A stretch of DNA of 36,202 nt, from the NCBI GenBank assembly GCA_039819065.1, contig JBCBSS010000079.1, positions 1 to 36,202 of the forward strand. Direction: 5' to 3'. Below the pieces are notes generated by a model that saw only the letters and a program-made list of their open reading frames with translations, searched no databases and had not been told where the DNA came from. The position numbers and the translations under genes are program-made. This DNA comes from JBCBSS01 sp039819065 (lineage in GTDB: Bacteria; Bacteroidota; Bacteroidia; Cytophagales; Cyclobacteriaceae). The stretch's first letter is position 1. Each line of letters opens with the position of its first letter. This document shows positions 15,927 to 24,277 of this stretch, in pieces.

Positions 15927-17270
15927 TTAAAGACTGGGAAACCTTAATAAGAATGAAGTGCCAACATTCCTCTCAGAATTAACTTTGATAGTACCTTGGT
16001 GTAGGCTCATGATTTGTTTAGAAAGACTCAGCCCGATTCCTGAGCCATTCTTCTTGGTAGAAAAGAAGGGTACAAAAATCTGATCCAGTTCTTTGGGGTC
16101 TATTCCTTTGCCGTTATCCTTTATTTTGATGACACAACCATCGTTCTGGTACGCACTGATGATTATACTGGGATTGGGCGTCTCACTGACTGCGTGCATG
16201 GCATTGGTCACCATATTGATGAGAACCTGCTCAATTTGCTTAAAATCAACGTTAACGGATAATGTTTCAAATTCACCTTCCGTAATAAATTCAATGTCTC
16301 TTTTTTCTAACTCACCTTTCATGAGTGTTTTAATCGAATCTAAGATGGTAGATACTGGCGTTTCTTCTAAGACAGGCGTGGGGACTTTGGTTAGCTTTCT
16401 ATAGTTATCAATGAACTCTAGTAAACCGTCGCTGCGCTTCTGAATCGTCTTGAGTGAAAAACGAATGTCCTCAACCATTTCATCACTGATATCGACAGTT
16501 TTGTCATCAGGAAGCATGGACTGCATGGTCTCCGTCAATGACGAAATAGGCGTAACCGAATTCATGATCTCGTGTGTGAGAATACGGATCAACTTGTGCC
16601 AAGCCTCAATTTCTTTTTGTTCAATTTCACTCTTAATATCCTGAAACGTAATCACCCGATAAGATTTGTCAAGCATCATCATGGAACTCACATCTATCGA
16701 TAATGTCTTGGTATCGCCCCCTTTCTTTAATTCCAGCAGCTTTCTTCCTCCGTTCCGCAGTGACATCACACCTTCAACAAATGTAGGGTTTTGATTAGCC
16801 AGAATGCGCCAATTTCGAACCCCTTCCACACCCAATAGCTTTTCTGCAGGCTCATTCACCAATACAATATCCTCTTCGTTCTCAAGGGCAATAATGCCGA
16901 AGTTGATATGCTTTACGATCATTCTTAAGTATTGAAACTGAGCTTCCTTCTCAATTTTGGCTTCTTTATAGGCCGCTATGATTTCTGTGAAAGAATCATA
17001 TAAATGACCGAATGACTTACCCAGCCCAGCACGACTGAAGTTGATAGAAAAGTCGGAGTGTTTAATGGCCAAAAGGAATTTGGCTAGCTCCTCATTAGTC
17101 TTGTTTACATACCTGATCAATTCGTAGACCTGAGCGATTAAAATGACTAATAATATAATGTGATTGAAGAACAACCGCATATCTCCAAAAATGACGGCCA
17201 GCCCTACAAGATTAGCAAAGATCAAGAGTAGCCTGAGAATAACAAAAAATGTAAATCTTCTAAATATCAT
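15927..17270 (-). CDS. NtrB-like membrane sensor histidine kinase
   Basis: 447 residues. Two N-terminal transmembrane segments (about 7-30 and 34-52) are separated by only a few residues, so there is almost no periplasmic sensor loop. A HAMP-like or linker helix leads to a PAS domain (about 112-215, HINFGIIALENEEDIVLVNE). The kinase core has phospho-acceptor His233 in ILTHEIMNSVTPI, the N box NMVTNAMHA, DNGKGID and GSGIGLSLSK. It should autophosphorylate and pass phosphate to the sigma54 activator encoded just upstream, whose last 11 bp overlap this gene. The signal is probably in the membrane or cytoplasm given the missing periplasmic domain. Confidence 0.93.
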   Translation of the reverse strand: MIFRRFTFFVILRLLLIFANLVGLAVIFGDMRLFFNHIILLVILIAQVYELIRYVNKTNEELAKFLLAIKHSDFSINFSRAGLGKSFGHLYDSFTEIIAAYKEAKIEKEAQFQYLRMIVKHINFGIIALENEEDIVLVNEPAEKLLGVEGVRNWRILANQNPTFVEGVMSLRNGGRKLLELKKGGDTKTLSIDVSSMMMLDKSYRVITFQDIKSEIEQKEIEAWHKLIRILTHEIMNSVTPISSLTETMQSMLPDDKTVDISDEMVEDIRFSLKTIQKRSDGLLEFIDNYRKLTKVPTPVLEETPVSTILDSIKTLMKGELEKRDIEFITEGEFETLSVNVDFKQIEQVLINMVTNAMHAVSETPNPSIIISAYQNDGCVIKIKDNGKGIDPKELDQIFVPFFSTKKNGSGIGLSLSKQIMSLHQGTIKVNSERNVGTSFLLRFPSL

Positions 17271-18630
17271 GCTTATTCATCCTCCTGTATAATGCTGTTC
17301 TGGTTAGGCCAAGTTGCTTGGCAGTCTGGGTGACGTTGCCGCTGTTTTCTTCTAGTACTTGTAGAATGAAATCGCGCTCCATTTCGTCCAGGGTCATAAC
17401 TTTGGGTGCTGTTCTGGCCGTAGGAGTAGGAACCGCGCTGATCAGTAATTCCGGAGAAGTGATTTTGCCATCACTGAGAATAACCGCCCTTTCTACTGCA
17501 TGTTGCAATTCACGTATGTTGCCGGGCCAGTTATACTTTTTAAGCTTGTTGATCACTGATGCATCTATTTTAACCTGGTATTTCTTGTATTTCTTTTTGT
17601 ACACTTCCAGAAAGTGTGATACCAAGAGGGGAACGTCCTCTGCTCGCTCACGCAATGAAGGTAGCCTTATCTCTACCGTATTGATTCGGTAGAGTAGATC
17701 CTGCCGAAATGTTTTCTCATAAACCATATCATATAAAGGCATGTTGGTAGCGCATATCAACCTGACGTCGACTGGGGTTTCTTTGGCAGAACCGACTCTA
17801 GTTACCTTACGGTTTTGTAGAACAGTAAGCAGCTTAGCTTGCAGTGGAAGAGATAAGTTGCCGATCTCATCCAAGAAGATGGTACCCTCTGAAGCGAGCT
17901 CGAAACGACCCGGTTTGTTCTCCTTAGCATCCGTAAAGGCACCTTTCACATGGCCGAAAAGCTCGCTTTCAAAAAGCGTTTCACTCACTGCGCCCAGGTC
18001 AACACTTATAAATACCTTACTGTTCCGTAATGATTTTCTGTGGATGGCTCTAGCTACCAGCTCTTTTCCCGTACCATTCTCACCGAGGATCAATACGTCA
18101 GCATCAGTGGTAGCCACCTTTTCTATTAATTGATTTACCCGCTGCATAGCTAGCGAATCCCCAATGATTTCCTCAAAACCTTGGTCGATATCCTCCGATA
18201 GCTTCTCTTGCGTTACTTTAAGCTTTTCTACTTCTTGCTTGGACTTGCGCAATTGCATGGCCGCCATGATCGTACCCAGCAGCTTCTGATTTTTCCATGG
18301 TTTGAGTACGAAGTCCGTGGCACCCTCTTTCATGGCTTTAACCGCCAGGTCTACCTCGCCATAAGCAGTGATCAATATGACTATGGCCTCTTTGTCTATT
18401 TTAAGTATCTCTCCTAACCAATGGAACCCCTCTTCTCCATCATTTACCCCTTTGTTGAAGTTCATATCGAGTAGAATGACATCATATTCTACCTTGTCTA
18501 ATAGTGCTGGAATACGACTGGGATCTTCTTCTATATCAACCTTGGAAAACTCTTGCTTGAGAAACATTTTGGCAGTGGCCAATACGTCTATATCGTCATC
18601 TACAATCAAGATGTTACCGTCTTTTTTCAT
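17260..18630 (-). CDS. NtrC-type sigma54-dependent response regulator
   Basis: 456 residues in three domains. The receiver (6-120) has acidic DDD at 11-13 and phospho-acceptor Asp55 in ILLDMN. The AAA+ domain (about 150-385) has Walker A GENGTGKE, the sigma54-contact loop as GAFTDA rather than the usual GAFTGA, Walker B IFLDEIG and the arginine-rich SLRERAEDVP. A Fis-type helix-turn-helix (about 415-455, NVTQTAKQLGLTRTALYRR) ends the protein. It activates sigma54 RNA polymerase when phosphorylated by the overlapping kinase. A sigma54 promoter lies in the divergent gap and faces the first permease, the obvious candidate target. Confidence 0.95.
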   Translation of the reverse strand: MKKDGNILIVDDDIDVLATAKMFLKQEFSKVDIEEDPSRIPALLDKVEYDVILLDMNFNKGVNDGEEGFHWLGEILKIDKEAIVILITAYGEVDLAVKAMKEGATDFVLKPWKNQKLLGTIMAAMQLRKSKQEVEKLKVTQEKLSEDIDQGFEEIIGDSLAMQRVNQLIEKVATTDADVLILGENGTGKELVARAIHRKSLRNSKVFISVDLGAVSETLFESELFGHVKGAFTDAKENKPGRFELASEGTIFLDEIGNLSLPLQAKLLTVLQNRKVTRVGSAKETPVDVRLICATNMPLYDMVYEKTFRQDLLYRINTVEIRLPSLRERAEDVPLLVSHFLEVYKKKYKKYQVKIDASVINKLKKYNWPGNIRELQHAVERAVILSDGKITSPELLISAVPTPTARTAPKVMTLDEMERDFILQVLEENSGNVTQTAKQLGLTRTALYRRMNKHDI

Positions 18631-18737
18631 GATTTGAGAAGTGGAATACTAGTTTTATAATTCTGATGCAATGTAACAAAATCGTATCATAAACAAACAC
18701 ATGACTGTATCATTATTAATACACTTTTGATTTGATT

Positions 18738-18751
18738 AATAACATGTTATT
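18738..18751. promoter_or_regulatory. 14-bp palindrome, candidate enhancer site
   Basis: AATAACATGTTATT is a perfect palindrome centred about 67 bp upstream of the expected start site of the sigma54 promoter. It is a candidate binding site for the adjacent NtrC-type regulator. Confidence 0.35.
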
Positions 18752-18786
18752 TATATAAGTAATTGATATTCAATAGGTTGAAAAAG

Positions 18787-18802
18787 TGGCATTCAGTTTG
18801 AC
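18787..18802 (+). promoter_or_regulatory. Sigma54 (-24/-12) promoter of the first permease
   Basis: TGGCATTCAGTTTGAC matches TGGCAC-N5-TTGCA except for T in place of C at the sixth base and A in place of C in the -12 element, with correct spacing. The ATG of the first permease is 27 bp downstream. Confidence 0.6.
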
Positions 18803-18828
18803 TACTATGTGATCAAAATAATACAACT

Positions 18829-21222
18829 ATGATTCGAAACTATTTCAAAACAGCCATTCGCAGCCTCATTAAAAATAAGGTTCACACATTTATCAATATT
18901 GCCGGGCTGTCTTTTGGAATAGCCTGTAGTATCATCATTTTTCTTGTGGTGCGGTTTGAGCTTAGTTTTGATACCTATCATGATGAGGTAGATAGAACTT
19001 ATAGGGTATTGAAAATGGAGAACAGGTTCGGAAGGGAGGGATATGATACCGGCATCCCTTACCCTATGTTTGAAACGCTGAAAGAAGACCTTCCTGAAAT
19101 CGAGCTCATGACCATTGTGGATGCCAATTCTGGTCAGCCGCTCATCAGTGTAACCCGCGCAGATGGTTCTGTTGATAGATTCCTCGAGCGTGAGGATGGC
19201 ATTTTTGCCATGCCAGACTACTTCAGGATTTTTAAATATGAATGGATAGCCGGAGATGCTCAGACCGCTTTGGAAGGCCCGAAAACGGTTGTCATTTCTG
19301 ATAAGATCGCCAATAAAATTTTTCCTGATCAAAGCCCAATCGGTAAGGTTATTAACCTCGATAATTTTGCTGATTTCACTGTAACAGGAGTGGTTAAAGC
19401 GACTCCTGAGAATACAGACATTCCATTTAATCTTATCGTGTCTCACAATATTGGCGAAGAGCGAGGGTGGGACGAATGGAATTCCACCTCATCCTCGGTT
19501 CAGTGCTATTTACGACTCAGAGAGAATGTGGATGTAGCTGCATTTGAAGAAAAATTGTCTCTAAATCACCTCAAATACTGGGAGGAAGAGGAAGCCAAGT
19601 CGACCAGTTTTTTCACGCAACCAATGAGTGACCTGCATTTCAACACGCGCTATAGCACTTTTGGCGGTCGCAATGTTTCCTTTGAAATGATCCTTTCGCT
19701 CAGCTTGATTGGACTTTTTCTATTGATCACTGCCTGTATCAACTTCGTCAACTTGAATACCGCTTTGATCGTCAACCGCTCTAAGGAAGTTGGTGTGCGT
19801 AAAACGTTGGGCGGAAACAGACATCAACTTATACTACAGTTTTTAGGAGAGACCGGACTTATCACTTTAATGTCAATTCTGGTAGCTGTAGGGTTGGTTG
19901 AAATTACTTTATTGAGGCTGGATTTTTTGTTGAGTTATTCGCTCGACTTTGCTCCACTGGCAGATCATCAGGTATTTACTTTTATTCTCATACTCTTTCT
20001 GGCGGTAAATCTTCTGGCGGGACTTTATCCAGCGTTTGCCCTGTCCGGATTCAAACCCATCCAGGCATTGAAAAACAAGCAGTCTCAGAGTTATAAGGAT
20101 GGGTTATCGTTGCGAAAAACATTGATCATTGTACAGCTTTTCATTACCCAGGGTCTGATCATTTGTACCATCATCGTCAACCGGCAAATGGATCTCTTCC
20201 TTAATAGCCCTACTGGTGTTGATACCGAAGCGGTACTGGAATTTTCAGTCCCGGATACAGATTCTACCAGACAGTCAAGCCTTAAAGCCAAATTGAGAGA
20301 GGTAAAGGGTATAGAAAACTATACTATAAGTAATACGGGTGCGACTTCGTCTAATACCTGGGGAGGAGATTTTACCTACAAGAATGGGGACGAGATCATA
20401 AGAGATAATGCCAAGGTCAAATTCATCGATGAAAACTACATTGATACTTATGGGCTCAAATTGTTGTATGGTGAGAATGTTGAGCCATTAGATTCCGTCG
20501 AGCAGTTTTTGATCAACGAGAAACTAGCATTTTTGATGGGCTTTGATCACCCTGAGGAGGCAATAGGAGAGGAAGTGAAATTCTGGGGACGCACGGCTAA
20601 TATTCGAGGGGTAATCAAGGATTTCAATGCCAATTCACTTAAGGAGAATATCAGGCCATTAATCTTCTCAACGCGATCTCAATATCACTACTGGGGTGCT
20701 GTGAAAATCAGGACGAATGATTTCCAGCAGGTGATCAATGATGTAGATGCAGCTTGGTCTTCCGTGTTTTCTGAATATGTATTTGACTACAAATTTCTAG
20801 ATACCACGATAGCCGAATATTATGAGGATGAGAAACAAGTGGCGGATCTGTTTTTGATCTTCAGTTGTATAGCCGTTTTCATTGGCTGCATGGGGTTGTA
20901 TGGTTTGATATCATTCCTGGTAGCCCAAAGAACTAAGGAAGTGGGTGTACGCAAAGTGCTGGGAGCCTCTGTGAATCATCTGGTATGGCTTTTCTCTAAT
21001 CAATTTATGGTGTTGGTTCTATTAGCCTTCGTAGTGGCGGCACCGCTGGCCTACTACATTATGTCCGGATGGTTAGAAGATTTTGCTTATAAGATAGAAT
21101 TGTCCTTCTGGGTTTTTGCACTTGGAGCAATTATAACCATGTTCATTGTGGTAATGACTGTCGGGTACAAATCATTCAGAGCAGCACTGGCCAATCCAGT
21201 CGATGTCCTTAGAGATGAATAA
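18829..21222 (+). CDS. FtsX/MacB-type ABC transporter permease 1 (subfamily A)
   Basis: 797 residues in a duplicated layout: an N-terminal membrane helix (about 21-43), a MacB-like periplasmic domain, a three-helix FtsX block (about 285-410), a second periplasmic domain and a second FtsX block (about 673-790). The cytoplasmic loop signature occurs twice, as SKEVGVRKTLGG (about 317) and TKEVGVRKVLGA (about 701), where such permeases contact their ATPase. No ATPase is fused or nearby. Related proteins act in mechanotransmission, efflux or lipoprotein handling; the substrate here is unknown. It is divergent from the NtrC-type regulator and has a sigma54 promoter 27 bp upstream. It is most like permeases 2 and 4. 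Confidence 0.93.
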   Translation: MIRNYFKTAIRSLIKNKVHTFINIAGLSFGIACSIIIFLVVRFELSFDTYHDEVDRTYRVLKMENRFGREGYDTGIPYPMFETLKEDLPEIELMTIVDANSGQPLISVTRADGSVDRFLEREDGIFAMPDYFRIFKYEWIAGDAQTALEGPKTVVISDKIANKIFPDQSPIGKVINLDNFADFTVTGVVKATPENTDIPFNLIVSHNIGEERGWDEWNSTSSSVQCYLRLRENVDVAAFEEKLSLNHLKYWEEEEAKSTSFFTQPMSDLHFNTRYSTFGGRNVSFEMILSLSLIGLFLLITACINFVNLNTALIVNRSKEVGVRKTLGGNRHQLILQFLGETGLITLMSILVAVGLVEITLLRLDFLLSYSLDFAPLADHQVFTFILILFLAVNLLAGLYPAFALSGFKPIQALKNKQSQSYKDGLSLRKTLIIVQLFITQGLIICTIIVNRQMDLFLNSPTGVDTEAVLEFSVPDTDSTRQSSLKAKLREVKGIENYTISNTGATSSNTWGGDFTYKNGDEIIRDNAKVKFIDENYIDTYGLKLLYGENVEPLDSVEQFLINEKLAFLMGFDHPEEAIGEEVKFWGRTANIRGVIKDFNANSLKENIRPLIFSTRSQYHYWGAVKIRTNDFQQVINDVDAAWSSVFSEYVFDYKFLDTTIAEYYEDEKQVADLFLIFSCIAVFIGCMGLYGLISFLVAQRTKEVGVRKVLGASVNHLVWLFSNQFMVLVLLAFVVAAPLAYYIMSGWLEDFAYKIELSFWVFALGAIITMFIVVMTVGYKSFRAALANPVDVLRDE

Positions 21223-21312
21223 CATCTATGTATAAGGAGATTCTACTAGGTACCAACTACTTAATACTATTTGCTAACTACTGAGTACTAACTACCAACT
21301 ACTACATCACAT
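21223..21312 (+). promoter_or_regulatory. G-poor leader of permease 2
   Basis: The short gap is rich in A, C and T, with CTAACTAC, ACTAACTACCAACTACTAC and similar words ending at the ATG. It has no Shine-Dalgarno sequence and no sigma54 site. Similar wording precedes permeases 5 and 6. Confidence 0.4.
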
Positions 21313-23742
21313 ATGCTGAGGAATTATTTAAAAGTCGCATTAAGAAATTTCCTAAGGAACAAAGGTTTTACCCTGATCAATATCTTGGGTTTGACTCTGG
21401 GGACGGCCTCGTGTATTCTCATCTTTCTTATCGTTAGGTATGAGACCAGTTTCGACAACTTTCATGCTGACCGCGATCGTATATACCGTGTGGTAAAGGA
21501 AACCAGAAATGCATCAGGTGTCGATGGTTCCGCGGTCACTTCCTATCCTTTGCCCAAAGCGCTCAGAAATGACTTTACTATTTTTGAGCAGGTCACGGGC
21601 ATGCATTATACCGCATCAGATCTCATTACGCTGTCTGATAATCAAAAGTTTGAAATTGACCATATTCTGTTTGCTGACTCACTGTTTTTCGACGTTTTTA
21701 ATTTTGGAGTACAGGAAGGCAACGTCAAAGAAGGTTTATCTCAGCCAGGTAAAGCTTTTCTGACTGAAAGGCTTGCAAAGCGCTACTTTTCGGATAGACC
21801 AGCTATTGGAGAAAGAATTATGATTAACAATCAGGTGGAACTAGAGGTGATAGGCATTCTCGCCGATCCTCCTGCTAATTCCCACTTGCAATTTAACATC
21901 GTAGCTTCATTGCCTTCACTTACAAAAGACTACTTGGGCGGATTCCCGTTAGACCGTTGGGGTATTAATATCTCTGGGTTTTCTTATGTAAAACTACAAG
22001 AAGGGGTTACTGCAAAAGAGTTTGATGCAGTTTCTACGGCACTGGTTGAGAAGTACTTTAGCGATGCGGATAGAGAAACGTACCAATATAGTTTACAACC
22101 GCTGTCTCGAATACACTTTGATGATCAATTCCTGGAAACCAACGGTGTAAGCCCCGTCAATCAACAATACCTTTATATTCTATCGGTAATCGGTTTTTTC
22201 CTCTTAGCTATAGCCTGCATCAACTTTGTCAATCTATCTACGGCATTGGCAATCAAAAAGTCAAAAGAGGTTGGCGTTAGGAAAACACTGGGAGCAAGTA
22301 AGTATCAATTGGCTTATCAGTTCCTGGGAGAAACATTTGTATTGACATTGCTCTCAGTCATCATAGCCATGGCCTGCACGGAAAGAGCCCTTCCGATAGC
22401 CAATAGTTTTCTGGACAAGCCGCTTGAGATAGCCTTGTTTCATGATGGACAACTAATAGGTTTTTTATTGATGCTAACGGTTACTGTGACCATACTCTCA
22501 GGAGCCTATCCGGCACTGGTACTAGCAGGCTACAACCCTGTAGTAGCATTAAAAACGAAGATTACTTCTCAGGGTAGAAATTCTCTAGTCGTTAGAAGAG
22601 GGCTGGTCGTATTCCAGTTTTTGATTTCCCAAACGCTGATCGTGGCCGCCATTGTCATTACCTCTCAGATGCATCATTTCCTTACTAAACCGCTTGGGTT
22701 CGATAAGGAAGAGGTGATAATTGTTCCATTACCACAAAATGACCCTGAGAAGCAGCGTAGTTTCAAGAGTAGGCTAGCGTTGAATGATAAGATCAAAAAC
22801 ATCAGTTTTTCCGTCGGTGCTCCCACTTCGGATAACGATATTGGCACTGGCTTCAACCTGGCCGAAAATAGATCTGAAACTTATGATATGGAGCTCAAAG
22901 TAACGAATAATGAATACTTTGAAACCTTTGGTTTAGAACTGGTGGCGGGCCGATGGTTTACCGAAGCAGAAGAAAAAGCAGTATTGTTCGACCTATCCAA
23001 CGACAGCAGCCAGTACACATTTGTGATCAATGAAACAGCTGCAGAAAAACTAGGTTTTGCTGAACCTGAGGAGGTGATTGGGCGACGCATAGGAGTGGAT
23101 ATCAACGCCATCGAAGGGCCAGTTGTTGGAGTGGTTAAAGACTATCATACGCAGTCTTTTCACCAGGAGATAAGCCCGGTGATCATGATGCACATGCCTT
23201 TTTTCTACTATGAGGCTGGGCTAAAAGTCGAGACTGATGACCTTACCAATACCATCAAACACATAGAAGAGGCATGGACAGCCGAGTATCCTGAGTATCT
23301 GTTTGACTATCAATTCATGGAGGATAAACTAGCAGAGCTCTATGAAGCGGAGAAGACTACTTTGACCCTTGTACAGGTTTTTTCATTCATTTCCATTTTC
23401 ATTGGTGGTCTGGGCTTACTTGGGTTAGTCTCTTTTATGGTGGTTCAAAAAACTAAAGAGGTGGGCATTAGGAAAGTGCTAGGAGCCAGTATTTCCAGTA
23501 TTGTTTTCTTGTTCTCCAAGGAATTCCTAAGGCTCGTCATCTTTGCTTTTGTGATAGCCGCACCGATAGCCTGGTTGGCCATGGACAACTGGCTGGCAAG
23601 TTTCGCTTACAGCATAGACATGAATATCTGGTTCTTCATTCTGGCCATTGTCATCTCTGCAGGACTTGCTTTTGCCACGGTGAGCTACCAATCCATCAAA
23701 GCAGCACTAGTCAATCCGGTGGACTCTTTGAAAGATGAGTAA
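21313..23742 (+). CDS. FtsX/MacB-type ABC transporter permease 2 (subfamily A)
   Basis: 809 residues with the same plan as its neighbours: start MLRNYLKVALRNFLRNKGFT and a first membrane helix (about 20-43), FtsX block 1 from about 285 (CINFVNLSTA near 299), FtsX block 2 from about 685. The loop signatures are SKEVGVRKTLGA (about 316) and TKEVGIRKVLGA (about 713). The ending NPVDSLKDE is shared across the cluster. It follows permease 1 by only 90 bp, so the two may share the sigma54 transcript. No ATP-binding motifs are present. Confidence 0.93.
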   Translation: MLRNYLKVALRNFLRNKGFTLINILGLTLGTASCILIFLIVRYETSFDNFHADRDRIYRVVKETRNASGVDGSAVTSYPLPKALRNDFTIFEQVTGMHYTASDLITLSDNQKFEIDHILFADSLFFDVFNFGVQEGNVKEGLSQPGKAFLTERLAKRYFSDRPAIGERIMINNQVELEVIGILADPPANSHLQFNIVASLPSLTKDYLGGFPLDRWGINISGFSYVKLQEGVTAKEFDAVSTALVEKYFSDADRETYQYSLQPLSRIHFDDQFLETNGVSPVNQQYLYILSVIGFFLLAIACINFVNLSTALAIKKSKEVGVRKTLGASKYQLAYQFLGETFVLTLLSVIIAMACTERALPIANSFLDKPLEIALFHDGQLIGFLLMLTVTVTILSGAYPALVLAGYNPVVALKTKITSQGRNSLVVRRGLVVFQFLISQTLIVAAIVITSQMHHFLTKPLGFDKEEVIIVPLPQNDPEKQRSFKSRLALNDKIKNISFSVGAPTSDNDIGTGFNLAENRSETYDMELKVTNNEYFETFGLELVAGRWFTEAEEKAVLFDLSNDSSQYTFVINETAAEKLGFAEPEEVIGRRIGVDINAIEGPVVGVVKDYHTQSFHQEISPVIMMHMPFFYYEAGLKVETDDLTNTIKHIEEAWTAEYPEYLFDYQFMEDKLAELYEAEKTTLTLVQVFSFISIFIGGLGLLGLVSFMVVQKTKEVGIRKVLGASISSIVFLFSKEFLRLVIFAFVIAAPIAWLAMDNWLASFAYSIDMNIWFFILAIVISAGLAFATVSYQSIKAALVNPVDSLKDE

Positions 23743-23814
23743 GTAGATATGAGAGGTTAGATATGAGACATAAGAAGAAAGACAAAAGACGATAGACTAT
23801 GAATTGAGATCTGG

Positions 23815-23871
23815 CTGTCATTGCGCCTGCCTGCCGGTAGGCAGGAGCGAAGTATGAGCGAAGCAATCCAG
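23815..23871. repeat. TCATTGCG...GCAATCC element, copy 1
   Basis: The ends ATTGC and GCAAT are complementary. The inner hairpin is CCTGCCT-GCCGGT-AGGCAGG. Confidence 0.65.
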
Positions 23872-24085
23872 TAGCTACTAAAAGTTAGAATTAAGTAGAA
23901 ATAAATGGAAGTAAATAGAAATACACAGATGAAATAGGCTGGGGAGTTACCTCTCTGATTTCGGGGAGGAGTTGGGGGTGAGGTAGAAAGACAAAGTAGA
24001 ATTGCAAACTCGTTTCGTCCTTCTGTCCTTCTGAAAGAAACTTATTGGAGGTAAAGCACAACTTGAGCAAAAGAATGTATATATG

Positions 24086-24136
24086 ATCAATTGATGATAT
24101 CGATCTTGGCTAAATGCACGAAAGTAACTTTCGCGC
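24086..24136. repeat. Double palindrome, copy 1
   Basis: ATCAATTGAT (24086-24095) and GCACGAAAGTAACTTTCGC (from 24116) start 30 bp apart, 192 bp upstream of permease 3. Confidence 0.6.
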
Positions 24137-24261
24137 CAGAGTGGAATCATTAGAAATACATAGCTAAACGAAGCTCTAGAACTGTCCCCCTCTGGAGGGG
24201 GTAGGGGGAGGAAAAAAGAAGAAAGTAGCACGAAACCCAACATAGCCAAATAAATAGGACT

Positions 24262-24277
24262 TAAAAGCCAAAAAGCC
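24262..24277 (+). repeat. Two octamers abutting the permease 3 start
   Basis: TAAAAGCC followed by AAAAAGCC ends directly at the ATG. It is the short counterpart of the ten-copy array before permease 4. Confidence 0.7.

Larger units (their letters stand above)
23743..24277. repeat. Repeat-built gap between permeases 2 and 3
   Basis: No gene is seen. In order it holds purine-rich AGACATAAGA-type words, a TCATTGCG...GCAATCC element (23815-23871), a conserved A-rich block (23884-23940), a CTCTCTGATTTCGGGGAGG element (23941-23984), a CTGTCCTTCTGAAAGAAAC block (from 24023), the double palindrome (24086-24136), a CCCCCTCTGGAGGGGG element (24157-24212), and two AAAAGCC-type octamers before the ATG. 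The same parts recur in the next two gaps. Confidence 0.7.

Noticed and set aside
18805..19446. 213-residue open frame on the - strand inside permease 1
   Set aside because: It lies fully antisense to a well-supported permease and its translation shows no family-like pattern.
24106..24122. Sigma54 promoter in TTGGCTAAATGCACGA
   Set aside because: TGGC is present but the GC of the -12 element is at the wrong distance, and the wording is not kept in the other double-palindrome copy at 30381.
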